Source: Pontiellaceae bacterium
GTDB taxonomy: Bacteria; Verrucomicrobiota; Kiritimatiellia; Kiritimatiellales; Pontiellaceae
DNA: 64,000 nucleotides
NCBI GenBank assembly: GCA_016937945.1
Contig: JAFGVP010000076.1
Span: 1 to 64,000, forward strand
Reading direction: 5' to 3'
Part shown: positions 37,364-46,621 of the stretch, piece after piece
Layout: the number at the start of each line of letters is the position of its first letter
How positions within the stretch are numbered: the stretch's first letter is position 1
Program-made: the position numbers and the translations under genes
The notes under the pieces: model-generated
Told to the model about the DNA's origin: nothing
The model's input: only the letters and a program-made list of their open reading frames with translations
The model's database searches: none

Positions 37364-37987
37364 GTGGGTGTTAAAGAACAAAAGAAAACGGCGGCATACG
37401 TGTGGTTTGATGCCGAATTTACTTCGTTGGATCTTGATAACGCGCGATTGCTTCAGGTTGCCGTGATCCTGACGGATACAGAACTTCGGCGCATCGCGCC
37501 GCCGGAAAGGGATCTAAACCTGTGCATCCGGCTCGAGCCCGGTGAAGCGGTCAGTCCCTGGGTGGAAGAGCATCTCTCCGGACTGGTGGCTACATGCAGG
37601 TCCGGCGCCGCCGTGTCGATCGCAGAGGCTGATCGGCAGATTGCGGCCCTGCTGGATCAATACTGTGCGACGCCTTGCGAATCGATGGCGGATCGTCCCG
37701 TTCTGGCGGGAAACAGCGTGCATAATGACTGGTATCTGATGCGGCGTTTTCTCCCTGAATTTGCGCAGCGGCTTCACTACCGGTTGCTTGATGTCTCGTC
37801 ATTGAAGATTCAGTGGCAGGATTGGGCCCGAGGGGAAGCCTTCGACAAAGAGGATGCCGAATTGCTGAACCGTTATTTTCCCTGCGCGGATATTACCGAG
37901 GCTAACGCCCACGATGCACTCTTTGATATCAAGGCATCCATTGCGGAGCTGGCCTATTACCGGATCCATCTCTCTGTCTTGGTCTAG
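37364..37987 (+). CDS. orn: Oligoribonuclease
   Basis: This 207-residue DEDD-family 3'-5' exoribonuclease degrades the shortest RNA oligomers. The start is GTG 37364, because AGGAGG lies 7 nt upstream. Acidic residues are in WFDAEFTSLD (D-x-E), NSVHNDWYLMRRFLPEF and the final HDALFDIKASIAELAYYR (H...D). The LHYRLLDVSSLKIQW block matches Orn. Insertions around residues 95-115 make it longer than the E. coli protein (181). Confidence 0.88.
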   Translation: MGVKEQKKTAAYVWFDAEFTSLDLDNARLLQVAVILTDTELRRIAPPERDLNLCIRLEPGEAVSPWVEEHLSGLVATCRSGAAVSIAEADRQIAALLDQYCATPCESMADRPVLAGNSVHNDWYLMRRFLPEFAQRLHYRLLDVSSLKIQWQDWARGEAFDKEDAELLNRYFPCADITEANAHDALFDIKASIAELAYYRIHLSVLV

Positions 37988-38071
37988 GTTAGCTCCGGCG
38001 TGTGCCGGACCGGGTGCCAATATTTGGAAATCATTTTGATTTGGCAGGGGTTCTTCGCCTATATTCACTAA

Positions 38072-40471
38072 ATGCCAAAGAAACAAACAGATGAGCCCGT
38101 CCGTTCCGCCTGGCGCGAGATCGGCGGCACCGTTCTCATGACCGTGGGTCTCCTGATTCTGCTCGGAATCGCGTCCTATAAACCATCGCAAATCGCTCTC
38201 TTTCAGAGTAATCCGGATTGGCGCAGTAACTGGATCGGGCTGTTCGGTGCCAAGATGGCCTTTCTTGCCCTTATGTATTTCGGGATCGCCGGCTACGTGA
38301 TCCCGATAGGAATTATTGGCATTGGTATCAGCGCTGTTGCGCGGTCTTACCGCAAGATCTATCCCCGCTTCCTGTGGTTCCTGTTGTTCCTTGTCTGTCT
38401 GTCCGGTCTGGTCGGAATGAATGAGGCGTTCTGGAGCCGGACGGCGGAAGGGCTTAATATTGGCGGAATTCCCGGCGGGTTGATCGGGGATATGATTGCA
38501 CGGCGAACGCTCGGAAGCTGGATTGGATTTGCCGGCGCCGGCATCGTCTGTATGGTTACGCTTTTTATTTCGGTGCTGCGTCTGTTCAATCTGCACATTG
38601 TGGATGCGCTGAAGCATCTCTGGAAATGGATCAGGGAACTTAAGCTCGAGCAGCCTTCCGCAGATGAGGTTTTTGAAAAACCGGAACCCAAACCAAAGCC
38701 GAGGCGGAAACGTACGCGCCGGGTTGTAGAGCCCGATCCGGTCGTCACTCAAGAACCTGAGATTATTCCGGATGTGGACATCCGCCAGATGGTGGCGGCA
38801 CAGCAGGAACAGAAGAGACAGGAAGAGCCGGTAACTCCGCCGGTAGAAGAGCCGGTCAAGAAGCCGGTCCGGAAAAAGGTGGCTGCGAAGGAGTCTTCCG
38901 ACACGAATGAGGCCGAGTCATTTGCGAAGGTGGATGACGGCGGGCACGACAACTATAAGCTCCCGTCTCTCGACATGCTTGATCCGCCGGTTCCGCAGGG
39001 CAAGGGGATGTCGGCCGATGAAATCGCCAGTACGGCAGAAGTACTCCAGAATGCACTCGAAGAATTTGGCGTTGAGGCCAAGGTTACCGGTGTGCAGCAG
39101 GGCCCGGTTGTGACCTGTTATGAAATTCTGCCGGCCTCGGGGGTGCGCGTGGAGCGTATCAAGAACCTCGCCGACAATCTGGCGCTCAAGATGCATGCGG
39201 AGAGTATCCGTATTCAGGCCCCGATTCCCGGTAAAGGGGTTTGCGGGGTAGAGATTCCCAATACAACGCGCGCATCGGTTTTCTTCCGGGAAATGATCCA
39301 GAGCCGCGAATTTCAGTCCGGCCGCCACGCATTGCCGCTGGTGCTCGGCAAGGATGTAAACGGCAAGAGCATTATGTATGATCTGGCCAAGATGCCGCAT
39401 CTGCTGATTGCCGGTGCGACGGGAGCCGGTAAATCGGTCTGCATGAATTCCATTCTGACAGGGCTTCTGATGAAGCATTCGCCCGATGATCTCCGCATGA
39501 TTCTGGTCGATCCAAAGACCGTTGAATTCCATGCGTACAACAATCTGCCGCATCTGGTCGTTCCGGTCATTACCAACGCCAAAAAGGTGGCGCTGGGGCT
39601 GAAATGGGCAATTGATGAGATGGAACGCCGATTCAAATGGTTTAACCAGGCCGGCGTTCGTGACCTGCCCAGCTTTAATGCGCGGGTTATTCAGAAGCAG
39701 ACGGAGCTGTTCGGCGATGAAATGGCCGATGAAGCCCCTGAAAGAAAGAAGAAGGAACTTCCGGATAAACTGCCTTATATCGTGATCGTGATCGACGAGC
39801 TTGCCGACCTTATGCATGTTGCCCAGGCGGAGATCGAGGCCGGCATTGCCCGTCTTGCAGCTAAATCACGTGCCGCCGGAATTCACATGATTCTTGCGAC
39901 GCAGCGTCCTGATGTGAAGGTGATCACGGGTACCATCAAAGCCAACTTCCCGGTACGAATCGCTTTCAAGGTTTCCCAGAAGGTGGACAGCCGCACGATT
40001 CTCGACCGCATGGGCGCGGATACGCTGCTCGGAAAGGGAGACATGCTGGTGCTGCCGCCCGGAACGGACAAGCTGATCCGTCTGCAGGGGGTCTATACGA
40101 GCGATGATGAAATCAACCGGATTACCAGCTACTGCAAGGAGCAGAGCCAGCCGGAATTCATTCAGGAAATCCACGAAAAAATCGATAAACCGACCACGGA
40201 CCTGCCGGAAATGGATAACGGAGGCGATGACGAAATCGTTGAACAGGCGATGGAGGTTATTCGTCAAACAAAACGCGCATCCACTTCGTCGCTGCAGCGG
40301 CGGCTGCGTATCGGCTACACGCGTGCGGCGCGTGTGATGGACCTGCTGGAAGAGCGGGGGATTGTCGGGCCGCCGGATGGTGCCGGACCGCGTGAAATTC
40401 TGATCGATCTGGACGGGGAAATTCCCCAGAACACCGGAGCCGTGGAATCAGGCGACGACAAAGAAGCCTGA
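38072..40471 (+). CDS. ftsK: DNA translocase FtsK
   Basis: This 799-residue protein anchors at the division septum and pumps chromosomal DNA. Four N-terminal transmembrane helices lie within residues 20-180. A Pro/Lys/Glu-rich linker follows (about 200-310). The motor domain has Walker A GATGAGKSV near residue 447, Walker B VIVIDELADL and the LATQRPDVKVITG motif. The C-terminal gamma winged helix has ASTSSLQRRLRIGYTRAARV. It is shorter than E. coli FtsK because of a short linker. Confidence 0.96.
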   Translation: MPKKQTDEPVRSAWREIGGTVLMTVGLLILLGIASYKPSQIALFQSNPDWRSNWIGLFGAKMAFLALMYFGIAGYVIPIGIIGIGISAVARSYRKIYPRFLWFLLFLVCLSGLVGMNEAFWSRTAEGLNIGGIPGGLIGDMIARRTLGSWIGFAGAGIVCMVTLFISVLRLFNLHIVDALKHLWKWIRELKLEQPSADEVFEKPEPKPKPRRKRTRRVVEPDPVVTQEPEIIPDVDIRQMVAAQQEQKRQEEPVTPPVEEPVKKPVRKKVAAKESSDTNEAESFAKVDDGGHDNYKLPSLDMLDPPVPQGKGMSADEIASTAEVLQNALEEFGVEAKVTGVQQGPVVTCYEILPASGVRVERIKNLADNLALKMHAESIRIQAPIPGKGVCGVEIPNTTRASVFFREMIQSREFQSGRHALPLVLGKDVNGKSIMYDLAKMPHLLIAGATGAGKSVCMNSILTGLLMKHSPDDLRMILVDPKTVEFHAYNNLPHLVVPVITNAKKVALGLKWAIDEMERRFKWFNQAGVRDLPSFNARVIQKQTELFGDEMADEAPERKKKELPDKLPYIVIVIDELADLMHVAQAEIEAGIARLAAKSRAAGIHMILATQRPDVKVITGTIKANFPVRIAFKVSQKVDSRTILDRMGADTLLGKGDMLVLPPGTDKLIRLQGVYTSDDEINRITSYCKEQSQPEFIQEIHEKIDKPTTDLPEMDNGGDDEIVEQAMEVIRQTKRASTSSLQRRLRIGYTRAARVMDLLEERGIVGPPDGAGPREILIDLDGEIPQNTGAVESGDDKEA

Positions 40472-40500
40472 GTCTGCGACGACTTTTAAGGAGTGTCAAC

Positions 40501-41121
40501 ATGGAGCAAGTGAATCTGAACATCGGCAGCATTGGCCAGAAACTGGAGGCCGCACGTCGTGCCAAAGGCGTTACCGTTTCCGAGGCCGGACAGGCGACCA
40601 AGATTCTCGCCAAATTTATCGAAGCCATGGAGTCGGACGACTTCGGCGCACTCTCGGCACCGGTTTATGCCAAGAGCTTTATCCGCATGTATGCCCAGTA
40701 TCTCGGGTTGGAGCCTTCTCCGCTGGTGGATGAATATGTTTCCCAGCATGCGCCGAAATCAAAGAATCATCTGAGCGAAGATGTCCGTCAGAAACTGGCG
40801 CAGTCCGATCAGGTGACGGTGGAGCCCGGAGGAAATGGCACGTCGGCCCAGCCGGCACCCGGTAAACGTATTTTTGAAGGTGTCGGCGCTACCATTACCC
40901 AGCTACCGGTTTCTGCCTCTTTAATTAAAAAAATCGTTATCGGCGTGATTGGAATCGTTGTGCTGGGACTGATTGTTTTCAGTGTGAAGCAGTGTGTCGG
41001 CGGCAATGAGGAAGAACCGACGGCAGTCGGTGGTGCGGCATCGGTCGAGCACCGGCCCATTCCGGACGCGGTGCCGGACACCTATCTGGTCCGTCCGGGA
41101 GAGATTGAGGTGGACCGGTAA
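40501..41121 (+). CDS. RodZ-like HTH membrane protein
   Basis: This 206-residue protein has an N-terminal helix-turn-helix domain (residues 9-80, 'GQKLEAARRAKGVTVSEAGQATKI'). It shows the FIEAMESDDFGALSAPVYAKSFIRMYA signature of RodZ, in which the HTH binds MreB in the cytoplasm. A single transmembrane helix lies near 142-160 (IVIGVIGIVVLGLIVF). The short periplasmic tail lacks the beta domain of full RodZ. It is 29 nt after ftsK, consistent with a cell-shape role. Confidence 0.8.
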   Translation: MEQVNLNIGSIGQKLEAARRAKGVTVSEAGQATKILAKFIEAMESDDFGALSAPVYAKSFIRMYAQYLGLEPSPLVDEYVSQHAPKSKNHLSEDVRQKLAQSDQVTVEPGGNGTSAQPAPGKRIFEGVGATITQLPVSASLIKKIVIGVIGIVVLGLIVFSVKQCVGGNEEEPTAVGGAASVEHRPIPDAVPDTYLVRPGEIEVDR

Positions 41122-41169
41122 GCGTGGCCCCATGCGTGCCCTTCAAAGTAATGCCCATACAAGGAATCA

Positions 41170-41739
41170 ATGAAAAGTCTACCTAATCACCTTACTGTCA
41201 GCCGTTTCTGGATGACGGCAGTAATGATGCTCTGCATGAGTATCGACTTTCCGTATGCCAAAATCATCGCACTGGGAATTTTTGTTCTCGCAAGCATTAC
41301 CGATGCGCTGGATGGGTATCTGGCCCGTAATTTTTTCGGCGTGACCTCCTTTGGCAAACTGATGGATCCGCTGGCCGACAAGGTGTTGGTGTGCGCCGCT
41401 TTTATCGGTTTTGTTGAACTTGAAAGCCTGCGGGCGTGGATGGTTGTGCTGATTATTGCGCGCGAGTTCATGGTGACCGGTATGCGCCTGCTCATGATTG
41501 AAAAGGGGATTGTGATGCCGGCCGGAATGTGGGGCAAGGTCAAAACCACGGTGCAGATGGTCGCAATCGGACTCTATTTCATCGGCTTGATCTGGGAGGC
41601 GGACTGGCTTCCGTCACCGAACAGTGCGTTTGCCTGGTGGATCGGTCTGGCGACGGCACTTTTGACCGCATGGACGGGCATTGTCTATTTCTGGCAGCAG
41701 CGCCACATTATCTGGGAAAAGGGAAAACAGGATTCGTAG
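41170..41739 (+). CDS. pgsA: CDP-diacylglycerol-glycerol-3-phosphate transferase
   Basis: This 189-residue integral membrane enzyme makes phosphatidylglycerol phosphate. The CDP-alcohol phosphatidyltransferase motif is complete: DALDGYLAR, then G eight residues later, then DPLADKVL (D-x2-D-G-x2-A-R-x8-G-x3-D-x3-D). The start MKSLPNHLTVSRF matches the family. Confidence 0.94.
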   Translation: MKSLPNHLTVSRFWMTAVMMLCMSIDFPYAKIIALGIFVLASITDALDGYLARNFFGVTSFGKLMDPLADKVLVCAAFIGFVELESLRAWMVVLIIAREFMVTGMRLLMIEKGIVMPAGMWGKVKTTVQMVAIGLYFIGLIWEADWLPSPNSAFAWWIGLATALLTAWTGIVYFWQQRHIIWEKGKQDS

Positions 41740-41790
41740 CGTTTGTTATTGCGGTGCAGGGTGCCGCCCGACGCGGATTTAGGATGAATC

Positions 41791-42363
41791 ATGGGACGTG
41801 AAAACATAGGAAACTGGAGCGTTCGCAAATGCTCCAAGACGTGTGGTCAGTGTGAAAAGGATTTCGTCGACAAGGAAACGATCATTTCCTGTCTTACCTT
41901 TAACGATAAAAGCGAATATGTCCGTGAGGATTTCTGCAAGACGTGCTGGAAACAGCATAAGACCGGTCTGAGCTCCTGGAAAACCCATTACATTATGCCG
42001 CCGCCTCCGACGGATGAAGCGGTAAAAAAGGAAAACGCCGAATCACTCCTGCGCAGACTCATTGCCAAGGAGAATGAGGAGGATCTAAACGCCATCTTCA
42101 TTCTGACGGTTATGCTCGAGCGAAAAAAGATCCTGATTGAACGCGATGTGCAGACCACGGAAGACCGCCGCAAGCTGCGCATCTATGAACACAAAAAGAC
42201 CGGTGAAACTTTTATGGTGATTGATCCGGAACTCAAGCTCGATGAACTTGAGTCTGTTCAGGAAGAGGTCGTTGTGCTGCTTGGCGGAAAACCGCGGACT
42301 GCTGAGCCCGAATCAGAGCCGACAGAGGTCGACGCGAAAAAAGCGGACGTTGCCAACGAATAG
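41791..42363 (+). CDS. Zinc-ribbon-like protein, conserved unknown
   Basis: This 190-residue protein is not recognised beyond a Cys-rich N-terminus (C14, C18, C21 and a second C-x2-C at 49-52, 'FCKTCWKQH'), which resembles a zinc ribbon. A Pro patch (PPPP, about 70) is followed by a helical middle (ENEEDLNAIFILTVMLERKK) and a C-terminal acidic tail (EPESEPTEVDAKK). It lies 51 nt downstream of pgsA. Similar proteins may be typical of PVC bacteria; a homology search would show this. Confidence 0.6.
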   Translation: MGRENIGNWSVRKCSKTCGQCEKDFVDKETIISCLTFNDKSEYVREDFCKTCWKQHKTGLSSWKTHYIMPPPPTDEAVKKENAESLLRRLIAKENEEDLNAIFILTVMLERKKILIERDVQTTEDRRKLRIYEHKKTGETFMVIDPELKLDELESVQEEVVVLLGGKPRTAEPESEPTEVDAKKADVANE

Positions 42364-42375
42364 CCGTTATTCCCG

Positions 42376-42945
42376 TCAACGCGGGGCAAGTTCCCTGTGC
42401 CGATAGCAACCGGTGGTGTGATCGTTGACCATGCCGACCGCCTGCATAAAGGCGTAGCAGATCGTCGGGCCGACAAAGTTGAATCCGCGTTTTTTAAGGT
42501 CGCGGCTCATTTCTTCGGATGCGGCCGTCTGGGCGGGAATCTCCTTCAGGGTCTTCCAAGCATTCTGAACGGGTTCTCCGTTAACATAGCGCCAGAGGAA
42601 CTGATCCAAGGATCCATGTTCTTCAATAATCTTCAATGCACCTTTCGCATTGCGGATCGCGGCCTCGATCTTCAGACGGTTGCGAACAATGCCTGGATTA
42701 GATAACAATCGCTCCATATCCTTCGGCGTATAGCGGGCAACGCGGGCCATATCGAACTGATGAAAGGCATCGCGGTAGTGCTTCCGCTTCTTCAGTACGG
42801 TGATCCAGCTCAGTCCGGACTGAGCGCCCTCGAGAATCAGGAATTCAAACAGCAGACGGTCATCATGAACAGGGACGCCCCATTCCTCGTCGTGATAGGC
42901 CGTATAAAGCGGATCACTGCCGCACCATTCACATCGCGTCTTCAT
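42376..42945 (-). CDS. tag: DNA-3-methyladenine glycosylase I
   Basis: This 189-residue base-excision repair enzyme removes 3-methyladenine. The zinc ligands of the family are visible: Cys5, His18 (RCEWCGSDPLYTAYHDEEWG) and the C-terminal HTTGCYRH. The core GLSWITVLKKRKHYR and FVGPTICYAFMQAVGMVNDH blocks are typical of Tag. It is overlapped by one base by the upstream methyltransferase gene. Confidence 0.95.
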   Translation of the reverse strand: MKTRCEWCGSDPLYTAYHDEEWGVPVHDDRLLFEFLILEGAQSGLSWITVLKKRKHYRDAFHQFDMARVARYTPKDMERLLSNPGIVRNRLKIEAAIRNAKGALKIIEEHGSLDQFLWRYVNGEPVQNAWKTLKEIPAQTAASEEMSRDLKKRGFNFVGPTICYAFMQAVGMVNDHTTGCYRHRELAPR

Positions 42946-43631
42946 TAATCCCTCCGCCTGATTTTAAGCATCCGGTTTCCGCCCCGCTGAAACTCATACT
43001 CCACTTCGATTTCGTGCACGTCATATCCTGCGTTGATCAGATGCCGGCTCACCGGGGCAATATACGGCGATGGGGTTGCATCCAGCTGCAGCAGGGGGAA
43101 TATACGCACCTCTTTGGTGATCCGGCAAAGTTCCTTGATTGCCCGTAGATGAAACTCAAGATCCAGCTGCCTGCTGTAGAGAAACAGGAAATGGGAGCTT
43201 AAGCCCAGGTCAAAACTCTGGTCGGGCAGTTCGAGTTCGGGAAGCGCCTGCGGGAGGTAGCGCTGCTCCTTCAAGCCGGTCGCAAAGTCTTCCAGAAAGT
43301 CCTGCATGGCATTCATGCGGATGCGGCCGAGTTCTTCGATGTCCGTGATTCGATTCCAGACAAAGTCGCCGCGATTCAGGCTGACCTGATCGATAACTTT
43401 CGTGAACGTTTCATCGATGCGCGCTCGGATCTGATCAGTACTGCAGGCGTATAGTGGATCGACCGATACGACCGATCCGCCTCGCCGGGTTAATTGAGTA
43501 TTAAAGCTTGCCGGACCGTCGCCGCATCCGAGAATGCGTCCTTCGAGGTCTGCCGTGGAAAGCGCAAACATATCGATGTATTCCTCATACGATCGACCCC
43601 ACGGAACGACACTGTCCAGAGCAAAGGCCAT
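42945..43631 (-). CDS. SAM-dependent methyltransferase-like protein
   Basis: This 228-residue class I methyltransferase-like protein has motif I GRILGCGDGPASFNTQL and the acidic motif II VVSVDPLYA (the ribose-binding Asp). Later it has the QSFDLGLSSHFLFLYSRQLD block. The substrate is unknown. The next gene upstream is yjdM, and tag is downstream, so all three are probably co-transcribed. Confidence 0.75.
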   Translation of the reverse strand: MAFALDSVVPWGRSYEEYIDMFALSTADLEGRILGCGDGPASFNTQLTRRGGSVVSVDPLYACSTDQIRARIDETFTKVIDQVSLNRGDFVWNRITDIEELGRIRMNAMQDFLEDFATGLKEQRYLPQALPELELPDQSFDLGLSSHFLFLYSRQLDLEFHLRAIKELCRITKEVRIFPLLQLDATPSPYIAPVSRHLINAGYDVHEIEVEYEFQRGGNRMLKIRRRD

Positions 43632-43639
43632 GGGTTTAA

Positions 43640-43984
43640 TCAGGCCTTTTTGACAAATTCCGATTTAAGACTCATCGAGCCGAATCCGGGAATCTTGCAG
43701 TCAATGTTATGGTCGCCGTCAACCAGACGAATACCCTTTACCTTAGTGCCGACTTTCAACGGCTGCGAAGCGCCCTTAACCTTCAGGTCCTTGATGATGG
43801 TAATGTCATCGCCATCCTGAAGCACATTGCCGACGGAGTCCTTAACAATCAGTTCGTCCGCCGTATTTTCTTCCGCTTCATCCGCCGGATTCCACTCATG
43901 CCCGCAGTCGGGGCACGCCAGCAGATCCTGGTTCTCATAACAGTATTCGGAATCACATTTCGGGCAGTTTGGTAAATCACTCAT
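43640..43984 (-). CDS. yjdM: Zinc-ribbon protein YjdM (PhnA-like)
   Basis: This 114-residue protein has an N-terminal zinc ribbon (CPKC, then CPDCGHEW) and the PhnA-type beta domain with [18 protein letters not shown] and [21 protein letters not shown] (in part). Despite the PhnA name, most members are not phosphonate enzymes; its function is unclear. It is the first gene of the yjdM-methyltransferase-tag group. Confidence 0.92.
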   Translation of the reverse strand: MSDLPNCPKCDSEYCYENQDLLACPDCGHEWNPADEAEENTADELIVKDSVGNVLQDGDDITIIKDLKVKGASQPLKVGTKVKGIRLVDGDHNIDCKIPGFGSMSLKSEFVKKA

Positions 43985-44035
43985 TAATTTCTCTCTTTCG
44001 GTTTTTCTGGAAGGGACGCTGTCCGTTTCTCCGGT

Positions 44036-44827
44036 TTATGCACTCGATCCCATCGAGTAGCCGGATAGGTCCAACGTCACGAAGCGGTAGCCGATATTCC
44101 GGAAGGTTTCTACAATCTCGGTCCGTTCATTCATCAGTTTTTCAAAATCAAGCGGATCAATTTCGATCCGGCACAGGTCGCCGTGGTGGCGGATACGGTA
44201 TTGTCGATAGCCGCGTGCCCGCAGGATGGCCTCCGCCTTTTCAACCTGACTCATGGCTTCGAGCTCAATGCGGGTTCCTGTCGGGAAGCGCGAGCCCAGA
44301 CAGGCAAACGAGGCTTTGCGGGCGGTGGGCAGTCCGCGCCGTTCGCTCAGGATCCGGATCTCCTTTTTATAGAGTCCGGCGTTCTGCAACGGTGCCACGA
44401 CGCAATGGTTGGCGGCAGCCTGGGTGCCGGGCCGGATATCGCCCTTGTCGTCCTCGATGGCGCCGTGGGCCAGCACGATATCACCGAACTCGGACAGGAT
44501 ATTTTCCATCTTGGTAAACAGCTCGTTCTTGCAGTGGAAGCAGCGGTCGCCCTTGTTCTGCAGGTATTCATCCTTGAGATGTTCGCTGGTCTTGATGATG
44601 CGCAGATTCCAGCCGCGTTCCGTGGCGATATCGATGGCCTCCTGCAGCTCCTCCCTCGGAATCGAGGGCGAATCGGCAATCACCATCATGGCATCATGTC
44701 CCAGCATTTCGTGGGCGCAATCGGCCAGATAGGTCGAATCGACGCCGCCGGAATAGGCGATGGCGATGGTTCCGTAGGATTTCAGTTCATCGAGCAGAAT
44801 CAGCTCTTTTTCTTCAATGGAATTCAT
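44036..44827 (-). CDS. larE: ATP-dependent sacrificial sulfur transferase LarE
   Basis: This 263-residue enzyme of the PP-loop superfamily donates sulfur from its own Cys in synthesis of the nickel-pincer cofactor. The PP-loop is SGGVDST. Catalytic Cys lies in the FACLGSRFPTGT segment, matching the family's sacrificial Cys. The start is ATG 44827 (MNSIEEKELILLDE); no strong ribosome-binding site precedes it. It lies 31 nt downstream of btuC and may be read through from the cobalamin operon. larA, larB and larC are not in the window. Confidence 0.9.
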   Translation of the reverse strand: MNSIEEKELILLDELKSYGTIAIAYSGGVDSTYLADCAHEMLGHDAMMVIADSPSIPREELQEAIDIATERGWNLRIIKTSEHLKDEYLQNKGDRCFHCKNELFTKMENILSEFGDIVLAHGAIEDDKGDIRPGTQAAANHCVVAPLQNAGLYKKEIRILSERRGLPTARKASFACLGSRFPTGTRIELEAMSQVEKAEAILRARGYRQYRIRHHGDLCRIEIDPLDFEKLMNERTEIVETFRNIGYRFVTLDLSGYSMGSSA

Positions 44828-44858
44828 GCGGACGGATAGTAGCGGCAGCTCCGCAGTC

Positions 44859-45836
44859 TTACAACTCCAGACCGCTTTTGCGATTAAGCAGCAGCCAGAT
44901 AAAGAAGGGACCTCCAAGCAGAGCGGTCATGATGCCGACGGGAACTTCGGCGCCGGAGGGCATACTGCGCGCAAGCGTATCGCAAATGGTCAGGAATGTG
45001 CCGCCGAAGAGCAGCGCTGCCGGGGTGAGCCGGCGATGGTCCGCGCCGATAAGCAGCCGGCAGATATGCGGCGCCATCATCCCGACAAATCCGATCGGGC
45101 CGCAGGCTGACACGACGCCTCCGACCATGAGCGATGCCGTAATAAAGATCAGTCGCTTAACGCGCCCAACGTGTACGCCCCGGCTGATGGCAAGATCCTC
45201 TCCGGTCATCAGCAGGTTCATCTCGCGATGCAGGAAAAGAAGAACAATAGATCCTGACAGCAGAAACGGAAGCAGGTTGAAAAGCTGGTTGTAGCCGGCG
45301 CTCGCCAGCGAACCCATCATCCATTGGACAATGCGGAACGAGTGCTCGAATCCACTCAGATACTGGATCAGGAGAATCAGGCTGGAAAAGAAAAAGCTGA
45401 TGGCAAGGCCCGCCAGCAGCAGGGTGGATGTGGTGAAACCGCCTTTGATTCGCGTCATGCTGTAAACAAGACCGACGGCCAGCAGCGCACCGATAAATGC
45501 GGCAACGGAGGTGCCGGAAAGCAGTGGCAGAGAAAAGATCAGTCCAAGCCGGATATAGAGCGCCGCGCCAAGGGCCGCTCCGCTGGAAACACCGAGCGTG
45601 AAGGGCGTGGCCAGCGGATTGCGGAACAGCGCCTGAAACGACATGCCGCTGAGCGAAAGCATGGCGCCGGCGGCAAAGGCACTCAGGACGCGCGGCAACC
45701 GGATATCAAGCAGGATGCTGCGGTCCAGTCCTTCGGCTGTGAGCGGAATAAATTTCATTCCGAAAAGCGGGCAGAGGAGTAATGCTGCAACCGCAAGAAT
45801 CAGGAGGATCGGTAAAACAATCGTCTGTTTGTTCAT
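44859..45836 (-). CDS. btuC: Vitamin B12 ABC transporter permease
   Basis: This 325-residue FecCD/BtuC-type permease has about ten transmembrane helices. It has the family motif RLPRVLSAFAAGAMLSLSG, the PLATPFTLGVSSGAALG segment and, near the end, the GPIGFVGMMAPHICR coupling helix that contacts the ATPase. The start overlaps the btuD stop by 4 nt. Confidence 0.93.
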   Translation of the reverse strand: MNKQTIVLPILLILAVAALLLCPLFGMKFIPLTAEGLDRSILLDIRLPRVLSAFAAGAMLSLSGMSFQALFRNPLATPFTLGVSSGAALGAALYIRLGLIFSLPLLSGTSVAAFIGALLAVGLVYSMTRIKGGFTTSTLLLAGLAISFFFSSLILLIQYLSGFEHSFRIVQWMMGSLASAGYNQLFNLLPFLLSGSIVLLFLHREMNLLMTGEDLAISRGVHVGRVKRLIFITASLMVGGVVSACGPIGFVGMMAPHICRLLIGADHRRLTPAALLFGGTFLTICDTLARSMPSGAEVPVGIMTALLGGPFFIWLLLNRKSGLEL

Positions 45837-46621
45837 GGCGCACCTCCCGGCGAGATAAAGGGGAGGGGGGAATGGGGGGAGGGGATGCGCATGAACGGCG
45901 TCTCATAGATTGATTCAAGCATATTGCCGCCGGCGGTCTCCTCCGGTGTTCCGGAAAAAAGGAGCCGGCCGTTTTTCAACGCATGAATCCGATCGGAACA
46001 GGCAAGTGCGGTATTGATGTCATGATGTACAGCAATCACGGTGATCCCGTTTGTCCGGCACGTTTTTGTCAGCAGGTCCGATACATCAGCCTGATGGCGG
46101 TAATCGAGAAATGTGGCCGGCTCATCGAGCAGCAGAATCCGGCTCTCCTGTACAAGGGCGGCTGCAATGAACGCCATCTGGCGTTCGCCGCCGCTCAGGG
46201 TGGACATGGCGCGCCGGCGCAGGCTGCTCAGTCCGGCCAGTTCCAGCACCGAGTCAATCGTCTGATGGTCCGCCGTCGAAAGGGTCGTAAACGGGGAAAG
46301 GTGCGGATAACGTCCAAGCGCCGTAAATTCCTCCACTGTGAGCGGGAAATAGCGACCTTCCGCCTGGGGAACATAGCTCCGGATTTTAGCGAGTTCTTTC
46401 GGGCTATGTTCCGCAAAATGTTTCCCGTTAATCCGGATGGCGCCGGACCAGTTCGTGTGAATTCCTGCCAGGCATTTGATCAGGGATGTTTTCCCTGCAC
46501 CGTTCGGCCCGACGATGGAAACATATTCCCCGGCGGTCACAGATAAGGAAATTCCGTTCAGAATCGGACTTCCTGAAAGTGTCAGTCCGAGTTCTTCAAT
46601 CTGTACGATGGGAGCGGTCAT
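45833..46621 (-). CDS. btuD: Vitamin B12 ABC transporter ATPase
   Basis: This 262-residue ATPase has Walker A GPNGAGKTS, the Q-loop in YVPQAE, the signature LSGGERQ, Walker B RILLLDEPATFLD and the switch His in VIAVHHD. It energises BtuC. A C-terminal Pro-rich tail (SPHSPLPF) is extra. It is coupled with btuF by a 4-nt overlap. Confidence 0.94.
   Translation of the reverse strand: MTAPIVQIEELGLTLSGSPILNGISLSVTAGEYVSIVGPNGAGKTSLIKCLAGIHTNWSGAIRINGKHFAEHSPKELAKIRSYVPQAEGRYFPLTVEEFTALGRYPHLSPFTTLSTADHQTIDSVLELAGLSSLRRRAMSTLSGGERQMAFIAAALVQESRILLLDEPATFLDYRHQADVSDLLTKTCRTNGITVIAVHHDINTALACSDRIHALKNGRLLFSGTPEETAGGNMLESIYETPFMRIPSPHSPLPFISPGGAP

Noticed and set aside
38035-38065. Sigma-54 promoter (TTGGCA) upstream of ftsK
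   Set aside because: The GG to GC distance is 12 rather than 10 and the -12 element is poor.
42945-43631. Reading the methyltransferase as a cobalamin-related enzyme because of nearby btu genes
   Set aside because: It is not in the btu operon, being separated by yjdM and larE, and has no corrinoid motifs.
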